Source: Granulicatella sp041433555
Lineage (GTDB): Bacteria; Bacillota; Bacilli; Lactobacillales; Aerococcaceae
Assembly: GCF_041433555.1 (NCBI RefSeq)
Contig: NZ_JAPWBR010000007.1
Location: forward strand, 1 to 64,000
Direction: 5' to 3'
DNA: 64,000 nucleotides
Part shown: positions 52,857 to 61,208 of the stretch, piece after piece
Position numbering within the stretch: position 1 is the stretch's first letter
Layout of the letters: each line of letters begins with the position of its first letter
Notes under the pieces: model-generated
What the model was told of the DNA's origin: nothing
The model's database searches: none
Seen by the model: only the letters and a program-made list of their open reading frames with translations
Program-made: the position numbers and the translations under genes

Positions 52857-52888
52857 AAAAAGAAGATCCTATCGGATCTTCTTTTTTT
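52856..52888. terminator. Bidirectional terminator between the MATE gene and scrB
   Basis: A perfect stem of at least 13 bp (AAAAAAGAAGATCC / GGATCTTCTTTTTT) with loop TATC, with A and T runs on the two sides. It overlaps both stop codons. Confidence 0.93.
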
Positions 52889-54344
52889 AGTTTGGATTTG
52901 TAAATGAAAGCAGTGGATAATAGACTCCTGTTGGTTCGCCTTGTAAGATCGAAATATGTGTTTGATCCGCGCGAGGGAAGACACGACCAGAAAAGACCAT
53001 TTCTCCATCATTAATAAAGATTTCAAAGACAGAATTATCAATAAAAATACGCGCTGTAGTGTCTGCTGGAGCAATTGGTGCTGTACGAACACTACTATAT
53101 TCTGTAGCAAAGGCTTCTCCAACTTTACTACGGTCAACTACAACCTCACCATCTACAAGATTAAAGATGAGGGATAGTCCATTGTCATCCTTGTCTGAGA
53201 ATAGAACAAGTTCATAAATCATATCGCCTTCTAATTTAAGGTTTAACTCGTAGCAATTTGATGTGTTTTTAATATACTTATTAAACGGAAGTGAAGATTG
53301 ACGAAGTTTTTCGATTCCTTTTACTGGAGTTTGATATAACTTACCATCTTTAATGGAAAGTTCTTTCACTAATGATAAGATCCCTTGGTGTTCGTATACA
53401 TCGCTAGGATAAGAAACATCAGGTAATCCAAGCCAGCTAATGCAAAGCGCACGACCGTCCGGTGCGTTAAATGCTTGAGTAGCATAGACGTCAAAACCGT
53501 AATCTAATTGATGGAGCTCAGAAACGGGTGTGATTGTCGCATTTTCTGGGTTGAATGTTTCACCGATTTTATATAAGTTTGGATAAATATTATCGTAGTG
53601 GAATACGTCTTTATCTAATCCTTGAGGGCAGTAAATGAGTACGGGTTTGTCATCTACGAATACTAAATTCGGACATTCCATCATATAAGCGGTATTGTCA
53701 TTCTTAAAATCTAGATTTCCAATTTCTTCCCAATTTGTATAGTCGTTATTAACAGCTCGGTAGAGTCGAACGAACCCTTTTTTATCTAGATTTTGACCAC
53801 CTACAATCGCATAATAATGATCTTTATATTGGAAAATTTGAGGGTCTCTAAAGTGACCAGTAGCATCACTAGGCTGAGGGATCAAATCTTTTCCAAGTTT
53901 TTCAATATGGCCGTCTTTATCCATCAGTGCCCCTAATTGGTAAGGGTGGCGAACCCAATTTTCATCTCTCACATTTCCTGTATAAAATAAAAACAATCTA
54001 TCACCAAATTGCATTGCGCTTCCTGAATACGCACCATGACTATCGAGTGGAGTATCTGGTAGTACCTTGACTCCAGTTTCTTTAAAGGTCACAAGATTAT
54101 CACTTTCTAGTTGAACCCATGATTTTAATCCATGAGCAGCGCCAAAAGGAAAGTTTTGGTAGAATAAAATCCATTTACCATCAAAATAAGAAAATCCGTT
54201 TGGGTCATTTAATAAACCGCTAGATGGTTCTACGTGGTATTTCGCTCTCCAAGGGGACTTTTCCATTGTAGAGTTTAATTGATTTTTTTCAGCCTCTGAC
54301 CAATCATCATAGCGTTTATATCTCAGTTCTGTTGTCCATTTCAT
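52887..54344 (-). CDS. scrB: Sucrose-6-phosphate hydrolase (GH32)
   Basis: Hydrolyses sucrose-6-phosphate to glucose-6-phosphate and fructose. 485 aa. GH32 five-bladed propeller with the three acidic motifs: LLNDPNGF (nucleophile Asp), FRDPQIF (transition-state Asp) and ECPNLV (acid/base Glu), followed by a beta-sandwich domain ending in IFINDGEMVFSGRVFP. The ATG at 54344 follows GAGGAGGAATCCATC; the frame from 54395 lacks a ribosome site and overlaps the promoter. Divergent from scrA, whose product supplies its substrate. Confidence 0.96.
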   Translation of the reverse strand: MKWTTELRYKRYDDWSEAEKNQLNSTMEKSPWRAKYHVEPSSGLLNDPNGFSYFDGKWILFYQNFPFGAAHGLKSWVQLESDNLVTFKETGVKVLPDTPLDSHGAYSGSAMQFGDRLFLFYTGNVRDENWVRHPYQLGALMDKDGHIEKLGKDLIPQPSDATGHFRDPQIFQYKDHYYAIVGGQNLDKKGFVRLYRAVNNDYTNWEEIGNLDFKNDNTAYMMECPNLVFVDDKPVLIYCPQGLDKDVFHYDNIYPNLYKIGETFNPENATITPVSELHQLDYGFDVYATQAFNAPDGRALCISWLGLPDVSYPSDVYEHQGILSLVKELSIKDGKLYQTPVKGIEKLRQSSLPFNKYIKNTSNCYELNLKLEGDMIYELVLFSDKDDNGLSLIFNLVDGEVVVDRSKVGEAFATEYSSVRTAPIAPADTTARIFIDNSVFEIFINDGEMVFSGRVFPRADQTHISILQGEPTGVYYPLLSFTNPN

Positions 54345-54363
54345 GATGGATTCCTCCTCTAAA

Positions 54364-54403
54364 ATTGTATCTTTACAATACGTGTTTTTTCGCATAAATG
54401 CAA
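54364..54403 (-). promoter_or_regulatory. Promoter of scrB with overlapping inverted repeat
   Basis: Minus strand TTGCAT (54398-54403), 17-bp spacer, TATTGT (54375-54380). The -10 overlaps ATTGTA-TCTT-TACAAT (54364-54379), a plausible repressor site for ScrR-type control. No scrR gene is in the window. Confidence 0.5.
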
Positions 54404-54451
54404 GCTTTTTTGGATGAAGTGTTCTTTTTGTGATTCATTATCAGATGTAAC

Positions 54452-54479
54452 TTGACTTATAACGGTATAATGATACAAT
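54452..54479 (+). promoter_or_regulatory. Promoter of scrA
   Basis: TTGACT, 16-bp spacer, TACAAT preceded by TGA. A second extended -10, TGCTATTAT (54497-54505), lies closer to the gene. I see no catabolite (cre) site that I would defend. Confidence 0.6.
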
Positions 54480-54538
54480 TCGAAATGAAATAAATGTGCT
54501 ATTATTAGTAACAATTTTTATAAAGGAGAGTGTAATGG

Positions 54539-56434
54539 ATGAATAATACTGAAATTGCAAAAAGTGTTATCGAAGCCATTGGTGGCAAAGACAACGTGAG
54601 TAGTGTAGCGCACTGTGCAACGCGTCTTCGTATCATGGTAAAAGATAAAGAAAAAATCGATACAAATAGAGTCGAGAATATTGAGAAAGTTCAAGGGGCA
54701 TTCTTCAACGCAGGGCAATTCCAAATTATTTTTGGTACAGGAACTGTAAATCGTATTTATGATGAAGTGGTATCTCTTGGTTTACCAACTTCAACAACAA
54801 GCGAAATGAAAGCTGAAGCAGCAAAACAAGGTAACTGGTTCCAACGTGCTGTTCGTACATTCGGGGATGTATTCGTTCCAATCATTCCAGCGATTGTTGC
54901 GACAGGTCTTTTCATGGGTCTGCGTGGATTATTAGAGGCTTTTGGTGTTGTATTACCATCTGATTTCTTAATCTATTCTAAAATCTTAACAGACACTGCC
55001 TTTATTGCATTGCCAGCCTTAGTAGTTTGGTCTACGTTTAAAGTGTTTGGTGGAAATCAAACAATCGGGATTGTACTAGGACTGATGTTGATTTCTGGTT
55101 CTCTTCCTAACGCTTGGGAGGTTGCTCAAGGTGGGGAAATTGTTCCTATCAAATTCTTCGGCCTTGTGGATGTCGTTGGTTTACAAGGTTCTGTTTTACC
55201 AGCGTTTATTATCGGGGTTGTAGGTGCTAATTTTGAAAAATGGGTTAGAAAATATGTACCAGAAGTATTGGACTTATTAGTAACACCATTTATTACATTA
55301 TTTGTAATGTCAATTTTAGGATTATTTGTATTAGGACCAATCTTCCATCAAGTAGAGAAAGTGATTCTTTCACTTACAACAACTGTATTGTATTTACCAT
55401 TTGGTCTTGGTGGATTAATCATCGGTGGTACACACCAATTAATCGTTGTGTCTGGTGTTCACCATATCTTCAATTTATTAGAAATTAACTTATTATCAGC
55501 GACTGGACAAAACCCATTTAATGCTATTATTACGGCTGCGATGACGGCTCAAGGGGCTGCAGCGGTTGCGATTGGTGTTAAAACGAAGAGTCCAAAATTA
55601 AAAGCATTAACATTCCCAGCGGCTTTATCAGCATTCCTAGGAATTACTGAACCTGTTATCTTCGGGGTAAACTTACGATTCCGTAAACCATTCGTTCTTT
55701 CATTGTTAGCAGGTGCGTTAGGTGGAGCTCTTTCAGCTTTACTAGGATTAGCGGGTACAAGTAACGGAATTACAATCATTCCTGGTTCAATGCTTTATGT
55801 CGGAAACGGGCAATTACCACAATACTTATTCATGGTTGCAGTATCATTTGCATTAGGATTTACGTTTACTTATTTATTCGGTTACGACGATTCTATGTTA
55901 GATACACCTGTTGAAGCAGAAGGACCTTCTTCACAAGAAACTCAAGAGGAAGAACCTGTTGTAGCAACGTCTGAACGTGCTGATGAAAAATTACGTTCAC
56001 CAATCGTTGGCGGAGTTGTGGCTTTAAGCGAAGTAAATGATCCAGTATTCTCTAGCGGAGTTATGGGTCAAGGTATCGCAGTGAAGCCATCTAAAGGAGT
56101 TGTATACGCTCCAGCAGATGCCGAAATCGCGATTGCGTTCCCAACAGGCCATGCCTATGGATTAAAAACAGATAATGGGGCTGAAATTCTTATTCACGTC
56201 GGAATCGATACTGTTTCATTGAATGGTGAAGGATTTGAAGCAAAAGTATCTCAAGGAGACAGAGTAAGAGCAGGAGATATCATCGGAACATTTGATTCTG
56301 AAGTGATTGCTGCAAATGGGTTAGATGACACAACAATGGTCATTATCACTAACACAATGGATTATGCAGAAGTGACTCCAATCGCAACTGGTTCTGTTAC
56401 GAATAAAACTCGAGTATTAGAATTACATGTATAA
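54539..56434 (+). CDS. scrA: Sucrose-specific PTS transporter, EIIBCA
   Basis: Imports sucrose and phosphorylates it to sucrose-6-phosphate. 631 aa with all three domains fused: EIIB (Cys26 in AHCATRLR), EIIC with about ten membrane segments (GTHQLIVVSGVHHIFN, FLGITEPVIFGVNLR) and, after a Glu/Ser-rich linker, a glucose-type EIIA (LIHVGIDTVSLNGEGF with the phosphoryl His near residue 553). The ATG at 54539 is chosen over an out-of-frame ATG at 54535; AAAGGAG is ten bases upstream. It is divergent from scrB and followed by scrK. Confidence 0.95.
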   Translation: MNNTEIAKSVIEAIGGKDNVSSVAHCATRLRIMVKDKEKIDTNRVENIEKVQGAFFNAGQFQIIFGTGTVNRIYDEVVSLGLPTSTTSEMKAEAAKQGNWFQRAVRTFGDVFVPIIPAIVATGLFMGLRGLLEAFGVVLPSDFLIYSKILTDTAFIALPALVVWSTFKVFGGNQTIGIVLGLMLISGSLPNAWEVAQGGEIVPIKFFGLVDVVGLQGSVLPAFIIGVVGANFEKWVRKYVPEVLDLLVTPFITLFVMSILGLFVLGPIFHQVEKVILSLTTTVLYLPFGLGGLIIGGTHQLIVVSGVHHIFNLLEINLLSATGQNPFNAIITAAMTAQGAAAVAIGVKTKSPKLKALTFPAALSAFLGITEPVIFGVNLRFRKPFVLSLLAGALGGALSALLGLAGTSNGITIIPGSMLYVGNGQLPQYLFMVAVSFALGFTFTYLFGYDDSMLDTPVEAEGPSSQETQEEEPVVATSERADEKLRSPIVGGVVALSEVNDPVFSSGVMGQGIAVKPSKGVVYAPADAEIAIAFPTGHAYGLKTDNGAEILIHVGIDTVSLNGEGFEAKVSQGDRVRAGDIIGTFDSEVIAANGLDDTTMVIITNTMDYAEVTPIATGSVTNKTRVLELHV

Positions 56435-56440
56435 TTTTTT

Positions 56441-56480
56441 AGAAGACGAATTCTATTACAGGATTCGTCTTCTTTTTTTA
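56441..56480 (+). terminator. Intrinsic terminator of scrA
   Basis: AGAAGACGAATTC pairs with GGATTCGTCTTCT (one wobble), 7-base loop, then TTTTTTT. Confidence 0.9.
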
Positions 56481-56490
56481 GGTAAAAATA

Positions 56491-56499
56491 TGATACAAT
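56491..56499 (+). promoter_or_regulatory. Extended -10 promoter of scrK
   Basis: TGATACAAT, 31 bp before scrK, just after the scrA terminator; no good -35. Confidence 0.5.
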
Positions 56500-56529
56500 A
56501 ATAAAAAATAACTGAGGAGCTAAAGGCTT

Positions 56530-57417
56530 ATGACAAACTTATATGGAAGCTTAGAAGCTGGGGGTACAAAGTTTATTTGTGCAGTAGCGGATGAAGAATT
56601 TAACACAGTCGAGGAACTTCAATTTCCGACAACCACTCCAAAAGAGACATTAAAAAAGACTGCAGATTTTTTTGCTAAATTCAAAAATCTAAAAGCAATT
56701 GGAATTGGGTCGTTTGGACCAATTGATGTGGATCCAAAATCTAAGACTTACGGATACATTACAACAACGCCAAAACCAAATTGGGCAAATGTGGATGTTG
56801 TTGGAGCATTAAAGAAGAGAGTAGATGTACCTATTTACTTCACAACAGACGTAAACAGTTCTGCTTACGGAGAAGTTTATGCGCGTAACAATCGTGGAGA
56901 AAATATTGAAACGCTTGTTTATTACACAATCGGTACTGGAATTGGTGCAGGTGTAATTCAACGTGGTGAATTTATTGGAGGCACTAGTCATCCTGAAATG
57001 GGACATGTTTATGTAAGTAAGCATCCGATTGATGTGGCAAATAACTTTGATGGCGTTTGTCCTTTCCACAAAGGCTGTCTTGAAGGTTTAGCTGCTGGAC
57101 CAAGTTTAGAAGCACGTACTGGAGTGCGTGGGGAACATATCGATATCGCTAGTGATGTGTGGGATGTTCAGGCTAGCTACATTGCTCAAGCAGCCATCCA
57201 AGCAACACTAACTTTCCGTCCTGAAAAAATTGTTTTTGGCGGAGGAGTAATGGCTCAAAATCATATGTTGGAACGAGTTCATCGTATGTTTGAAGAATTA
57301 TTAAATGGATATGTACCAACACCGCCAGTGAAGGACTTTATCGTAACGCCTGCTGTTGATAATAACGGTTCTGCTACTTTAGGAAACTATGTTTTGGCAA
57401 AAAGCTTAGTAAAATAA
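56530..57417 (+). CDS. scrK: Fructokinase (ROK family)
   Basis: Phosphorylates the fructose released by ScrB. 295 aa. ROK fold with the N-terminal ATP site GSLEAGGTKFICAV, the catalytic-region DVNSSAYGE, GTGIGAG, and the zinc site GHVYV...CPFHKGCLEG (His and three Cys). It matches the zinc-containing fructokinases of streptococci. The ribosome site is GAGGAG, ten bases before the ATG. It has its own promoter after the scrA terminator, so it may be made at a different level from ScrA. Confidence 0.95.
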   Translation: MTNLYGSLEAGGTKFICAVADEEFNTVEELQFPTTTPKETLKKTADFFAKFKNLKAIGIGSFGPIDVDPKSKTYGYITTTPKPNWANVDVVGALKKRVDVPIYFTTDVNSSAYGEVYARNNRGENIETLVYYTIGTGIGAGVIQRGEFIGGTSHPEMGHVYVSKHPIDVANNFDGVCPFHKGCLEGLAAGPSLEARTGVRGEHIDIASDVWDVQASYIAQAAIQATLTFRPEKIVFGGGVMAQNHMLERVHRMFEELLNGYVPTPPVKDFIVTPAVDNNGSATLGNYVLAKSLVK

Positions 57418-57450
57418 TTTTCCGATGTGTAATTGCTTTGCAAAATTAAC

Positions 57451-57485
57451 AAATGAAAACTTTACCGCAAGGCTTTTCATTTCTT
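57451..57485 (+). terminator. Weak intrinsic terminator of scrK
   Basis: AAATGAAAACTTT pairs with AAGGCTTTTCATTT with one bulge, loop ACCGC, then CTTT. It overlaps the predicted -35 of yneF. Confidence 0.45.
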
Positions 57486-57502
57486 TAATAATTTAGTACA
57501 AT
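57474..57502 (+). promoter_or_regulatory. Promoter of yneF
   Basis: TTTTCA, 17-bp spacer, TACAAT, 37 bp before yneF. Confidence 0.55.
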
Positions 57503-57539
57503 AGACAAGGATACACATATTGAAGGGAGAGAAAGCCAA

Positions 57540-57773
57540 ATGTCAACAGGAGCATGGATTTTAATCGTGATTCTTGCTGCAGTCGCAGGTGCGATCGGTG
57601 GTTTCTTTATCGCACGTCGTACAATGATGAACTACTTTGTAGAAAACCCACCATTTGATGAAGATATGATTCGTAGTATGATGACTCAAATGGGTCAAAA
57701 ACCATCTGAACAAAAAGTTCGTCAAATTGCTGCTTCAATGAAAGCACAAGCTAAAAAAAGAGCTAAAAAGTAA
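57540..57773 (+). CDS. yneF: UPF0154 family membrane protein YneF
   Basis: 77 aa, one N-terminal membrane helix (about 5-27) and a positively charged cytoplasmic tail. FIARRTMMNYFVENPPFDEDMIRSMMTQMGQKPSE-type sequence with a KKRAKK end is characteristic of the YneF/UPF0154 family. The function is unknown. GAAGGGAGAGAAAGCCAA precedes the ATG. Monocistronic with a strong terminator. Confidence 0.93.
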   Translation: MSTGAWILIVILAAVAGAIGGFFIARRTMMNYFVENPPFDEDMIRSMMTQMGQKPSEQKVRQIAASMKAQAKKRAKK

Positions 57774-57776
57774 AGT

Positions 57777-57809
57777 AAAAAACCATCGGAATATTCCGAT
57801 GGTTTTTTT
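57777..57809. terminator. Bidirectional terminator between yneF and plsC
   Basis: A perfect palindrome (AAAACCATCGGAAT / ATTCCGATGGTTTT core, 57777-57808) with A and T runs on the two sides. Confidence 0.93.
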
Positions 57810-57833
57810 CGTTATACCGTATATGGTATAACG
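57810..57833. other. Second palindrome abutting the yneF/plsC terminator
   Basis: CGTTATACCGTA / TATGGTATAACG, 12-bp arms with one wobble, ending at the plsC stop codon. On the plus strand it is followed by TTATTTTTTT, so it may be a back-up terminator in that direction. Confidence 0.5.
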
Positions 57834-58457
57834 TTATTTTTTTACAGGTAATTCATATACATAATTTGGATCGATTTCTTTATCGAGTTCATCGAACTTT
57901 TGAATCAGAACTTGATCGTAATTGGCAATTTCTTCTTTTGTTAGCTTTTGATCTGCAATATAGATTGGGTCACCAATGCGTACATGCATTTTTTTACGCT
58001 TAATAATATCCTTGAAAGTTAAGGGTCCTTGATACACCATTGGAACGATAGGGGCTTTTGCTAGACGAGCGATCATCACAGCACCACCTTTCATCTCGTT
58101 AGAGTAACGTGTTCCAGTAGGGAAGATAACGAGGGCTTTTTGATTTTCCTTAATTTGTTGGACAGGATACTTAATCGCGCTTGGTCCTGGTTTTTTACGG
58201 TTCACTGGGAAAGCACCCAGTTTCTTAATAAACCAAGCGAATGGTTTTGGTTTGAATAATTCTTGTTTTGCCATTAAGACAAGCGGTTGCGGGTAAACAG
58301 CAATCGCCATCATCACTGGATCTAACCAAGAACGGTGAGGGGCTACAAGCACATACCCTGTGTCTTTAGGTACTTTTTCTCGACCTTGGTAATCGCCAAA
58401 TCCATTTAATAGAACTAGCAGTCCGCGAACTATCCAAATAGTGATTTTATAAATCAT
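57834..58457 (-). CDS. plsC: 1-acyl-sn-glycerol-3-phosphate acyltransferase
   Basis: Adds the second acyl chain to make phosphatidic acid, the substrate of CdsA. 207 aa, one N-terminal hydrophobic segment. Acyltransferase motifs: APHRSWLDP (HX4D catalytic pair), GAFPVNRKK and the FPTGTR variant of FPEGTR, then PIVPMVYQGP. AAAGGAGATTGTT precedes the ATG. Monocistronic. Confidence 0.95.
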   Translation of the reverse strand: MIYKITIWIVRGLLVLLNGFGDYQGREKVPKDTGYVLVAPHRSWLDPVMMAIAVYPQPLVLMAKQELFKPKPFAWFIKKLGAFPVNRKKPGPSAIKYPVQQIKENQKALVIFPTGTRYSNEMKGGAVMIARLAKAPIVPMVYQGPLTFKDIIKRKKMHVRIGDPIYIADQKLTKEEIANYDQVLIQKFDELDKEIDPNYVYELPVKK

Positions 58458-58487
58458 AACAATCTCCTTTATTTCATCTGTAATTGT

Positions 58488-58516
58488 AGTATGCGTGAAT
58501 TCAGATTTTTTTGCAA
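58488..58516 (-). promoter_or_regulatory. Promoter of plsC
   Basis: Minus strand TTGCAA, 17-bp spacer, CATACT, about 30 bp before the start. Confidence 0.45.
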
Positions 58517-58558
58517 GTTCAAAACACTTATGGAAACCCTCTCTTTATTAGTGATATA

Positions 58559-58567
58559 TGGTATAAT
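58559..58567 (+). promoter_or_regulatory. Extended -10 promoter of the membrane-protein family genes
   Basis: TGGTATAAT, 29 bp before the first gene. The four genes that follow have gaps of only 14-24 bp and no internal terminator, so this promoter probably drives them all. Confidence 0.6.
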
Positions 58568-58596
58568 AATATTAACAATTTTACGGGGGATTTCCT

Positions 58597-59877
58597 ATGA
58601 AAGAATATAAAATCAGCTATTTTCGTCTTAATTTAGTCTTATTAGGTTATTTATTATACAATGTTATTTATTTTCTGTTGGATTATTCTGCAGGCTACGC
58701 ATTCTTTATTGTCTGGCCGGTATTCTTTTTATCTTTAGCAATCATTCTGTTAGGGAATATTTTTATTTTTAGAGATGTTGTCAAATTAAGAGATACTTAT
58801 AAGAAGAATAAAATGATTCAAGTAACCAGTATGATTCAACTCGTTGCAGCTTGTATTGGCTTATGTTTCCAACTAACGAATCTAACTGTTGGGAAATGGT
58901 GGCCAATTAATTATGTGGAACATTATCCGATTTTAGTTGGTACAAGCATCATCTATTCGGTGGTTTTTATTATTGGAATCATTCAGAAAAGAGCAGTAGA
59001 ACAACAAGAAAAGTCATCCTCATTATTCGGTTTGGGTTTCGGTGTCGTTGTGGTCTTACTGTGTAACTTCTTACTTTTCACGAATAGTAAAGCTTCTGTC
59101 TTCGATGCAAACAAACAATATGTACAGGAGTTTAAAGATTTGGGATTTACCGGAAAAGTAGAGGTCCGAGAGAAAACGCAATTAATTGAACCGTATGTTG
59201 GTTCTCGTACAACTTTACATTATGATGAGAAGTTATCTGATGGCACTTATTTCTGGGAGTTAATTGATGTTGCTGAAGTTCGCAACGGGACTCACGTGAC
59301 ACAGTTGGATGATCAACTCGCACAGGAGATTAGTAAGTATCTGGACACTGATGAGGAAAAAGAGTTATTCGATAAAGTGAAAAAACAAGAATTCCAATTC
59401 GTTTTATTTCTCTATAAAGATTTAATTCGAAAACGAAAAATTGATACTGAACTAATCAATAAAGTGAATAATGAGGTAGGGTTCAAACTAGTAGAAAAAT
59501 ACGGTTTAAGCATTTATCCAAAAAATCCTCCAGAGTTTTATAGCGTCATTATTAAGAACGCTCTTAAAAACAGAAAAAATGGCGATACTGAAGTAGCAGG
59601 GTTTTATAATGTCGATATTCCTATTCAATCTATGATTGTTAATTTCGGTTATATTAATTATCTTGAATTGGATCAATTTCTAAAAGATAAAAACGCTAGT
59701 CGTGTAGAATATCTAAAAAAAATACTCTCTCAGATTCCATCTGGAACGCTTGAGGATGGAACCTATAAGTTCGGTGGTACAACTAAAATCGATGGTAAAA
59801 ATCAGTGGGTGACGGTTACGATGGTAATTGAAAACGGAAATAGTCATTTTGAAGAAGACGAAATGAGAAATCCGTAA
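58597..59877 (+). CDS. Unknown membrane protein, paralogue family member 1
   Basis: 426 aa, family not recognised. It has about five hydrophobic segments in the first 170 residues (including the opening YFRLNLVLLGYLLYNVIYF), then a hydrophilic region of about 250 residues, probably outside the cell after the last helix. That region opens with QYVQEFKDLGFTGKVEV and includes AGFYNVDI and SQIPSGTLEDGTYKF. It ends with a VTMVIENG strand and an acidic tail. The next gene is a clear paralogue along its full length, and the two after it share parts. GGGGGAT precedes the ATG. No enzyme motif is visible. Confidence 0.8.
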   Translation: MKEYKISYFRLNLVLLGYLLYNVIYFLLDYSAGYAFFIVWPVFFLSLAIILLGNIFIFRDVVKLRDTYKKNKMIQVTSMIQLVAACIGLCFQLTNLTVGKWWPINYVEHYPILVGTSIIYSVVFIIGIIQKRAVEQQEKSSSLFGLGFGVVVVLLCNFLLFTNSKASVFDANKQYVQEFKDLGFTGKVEVREKTQLIEPYVGSRTTLHYDEKLSDGTYFWELIDVAEVRNGTHVTQLDDQLAQEISKYLDTDEEKELFDKVKKQEFQFVLFLYKDLIRKRKIDTELINKVNNEVGFKLVEKYGLSIYPKNPPEFYSVIIKNALKNRKNGDTEVAGFYNVDIPIQSMIVNFGYINYLELDQFLKDKNASRVEYLKKILSQIPSGTLEDGTYKFGGTTKIDGKNQWVTVTMVIENGNSHFEEDEMRNP

Positions 59878-59901
59878 ACTGATAAGTAAGGAGGAACTTT
59901 T

Positions 59902-61194
59902 ATGAAACGAAATACAGTCAGTTTTTTCCGGCTGAGTTTAGTCATCATTGGATATATAATCTATAATAGTCTTTTCTATTTTTATCCTTCAGGGGAGTAT
60001 CCTTCTTTTACTTGGCCTTTTCTCGTAATATCGTGGGCATTTATTGCTTTTGGAAATCTCTTTTTACTGATTGACCCAATTCGATTAATGGTGGTGTTTA
60101 AATAGGATAGAAATATCAGAAATTCAACTATTATTCAGTTGGTTCTTGTCATTGTAAGTTACTTTATTCAGAGCGCCGAATTAATGAAAGGACAATTTAA
60201 GTTCATTAATTTCATAAATCATTTTTCTGAAACATTTGCCTTAAGTTTAATTCTTACATTAATTTTTATCATAGCGATTTACCAAAAGTTATGGCTCCAT
60301 AGAGAAGATAATAATGATGCAAAATACCATTTTGTATTTGGTTTGCTATTAATCGTTATTACAAATATTTTGCTAGTCTCAACTGCATTTTCAACAATTT
60401 CCGCACCAACACTTTTTAATTCTGGGAAAAACTATCCTCAGGAATTTAAAGATTTCGGACTAAATGGAACTGTTAAAGTAAAAAGTAAAAAACATGCATT
60501 TGAATTACGGGGATATGAAGTCAGTTTAGAATATACTGAACAGTTTTCTGATGGATATTCTTATTCTAAAAATTATACAATTTCTGAAGAGGCTGGAGAT
60601 CAATATGAATTGGCGATTTCAAATGAGAGTGTTCAAAAAATCAAAGAACTATTGTCAACTGACAAAGAACGTGAACGACTTGAAAAAGTGAAATATGAGG
60701 AGTTTAACTTCTTACTCAGTCTTTATAAAGAAAAATTAAAAAAATTAAAAGTGCCTTATACAATTGCTGATACCATTAATACAGCTTTTAAAGTTGAGCT
60801 TGTCAAAGAATCTAGAGTTGATTTTTATCCAACAGACGGGTATGAATTTACAGCATTTTTAATCTCTAAATCTCTTCGAAATGTTGAAAAAGGGGATCAA
60901 GACGCTGCTGGTTTTTACAATATTGATGTAAAGCAAGCTATGAAGAACGATCAAATTTACGCTAATATTGATCTCATTTTCTATTCCGAATTAACTTCTA
61001 AAGCGCAGAAAGCAGGGTTATCTAACCTAGAATACTTTAAAGAAGTACTAGAAGCATTACCAAGAGGCACCTTCTGGGACGGAGTCTATCAATTCAAGGG
61101 TAGTGCTGAGGTGAATGGAAAAACCAGAGATGTGATTAGTACTTTTGTTGTGGAAAATGGGTTAGGTTATTTTGAAGAAGATGATTTGAAATAG
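59902..61194 (+). pseudogene. Unknown membrane protein, paralogue family member 2, interrupted by an in-frame TAG
   Basis: Full length would be 430 codons. AAGGAGGAACTTTT and ATG open a frame that stops at TAG 60103-60105 after 67 codons. The same frame then continues without another stop to 61194. Gap-free alignment with member 1 (IDPIRLMVVFK-stop-DRNIRNSTIIQLV against RDVVKLRDTYKKNKMIQVTSMIQLV) puts the TAG exactly where member 1 has Lys, consistent with one AAG-to-TAG change. Both halves otherwise look intact (YPQEFKDFGLNGTVKV, AGFYNIDV, ALPRGTFWDGVYQF). Internal restart at TTG 60139 lacks a ribosome site. Confidence 0.8.
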
Positions 61195-61208
61195 AAGAGG
61201 AGGTATTT

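Noticed and set aside
54364..54479. GATACAAT as a shared sucrose-regulator half-site at scrB, scrA and scrK
   Set aside because: The same string occurs at the truB promoter (35302-35310). It is better explained as an extended -10 (TGATACAAT).
60103..60105. TAG decoded as pyrrolysine or another special amino acid
   Set aside because: TAG is used as a normal stop elsewhere in the window (uppS, infB, rseP), no decoding machinery is in view, and the aligned residue in the paralogue is ordinary Lys.
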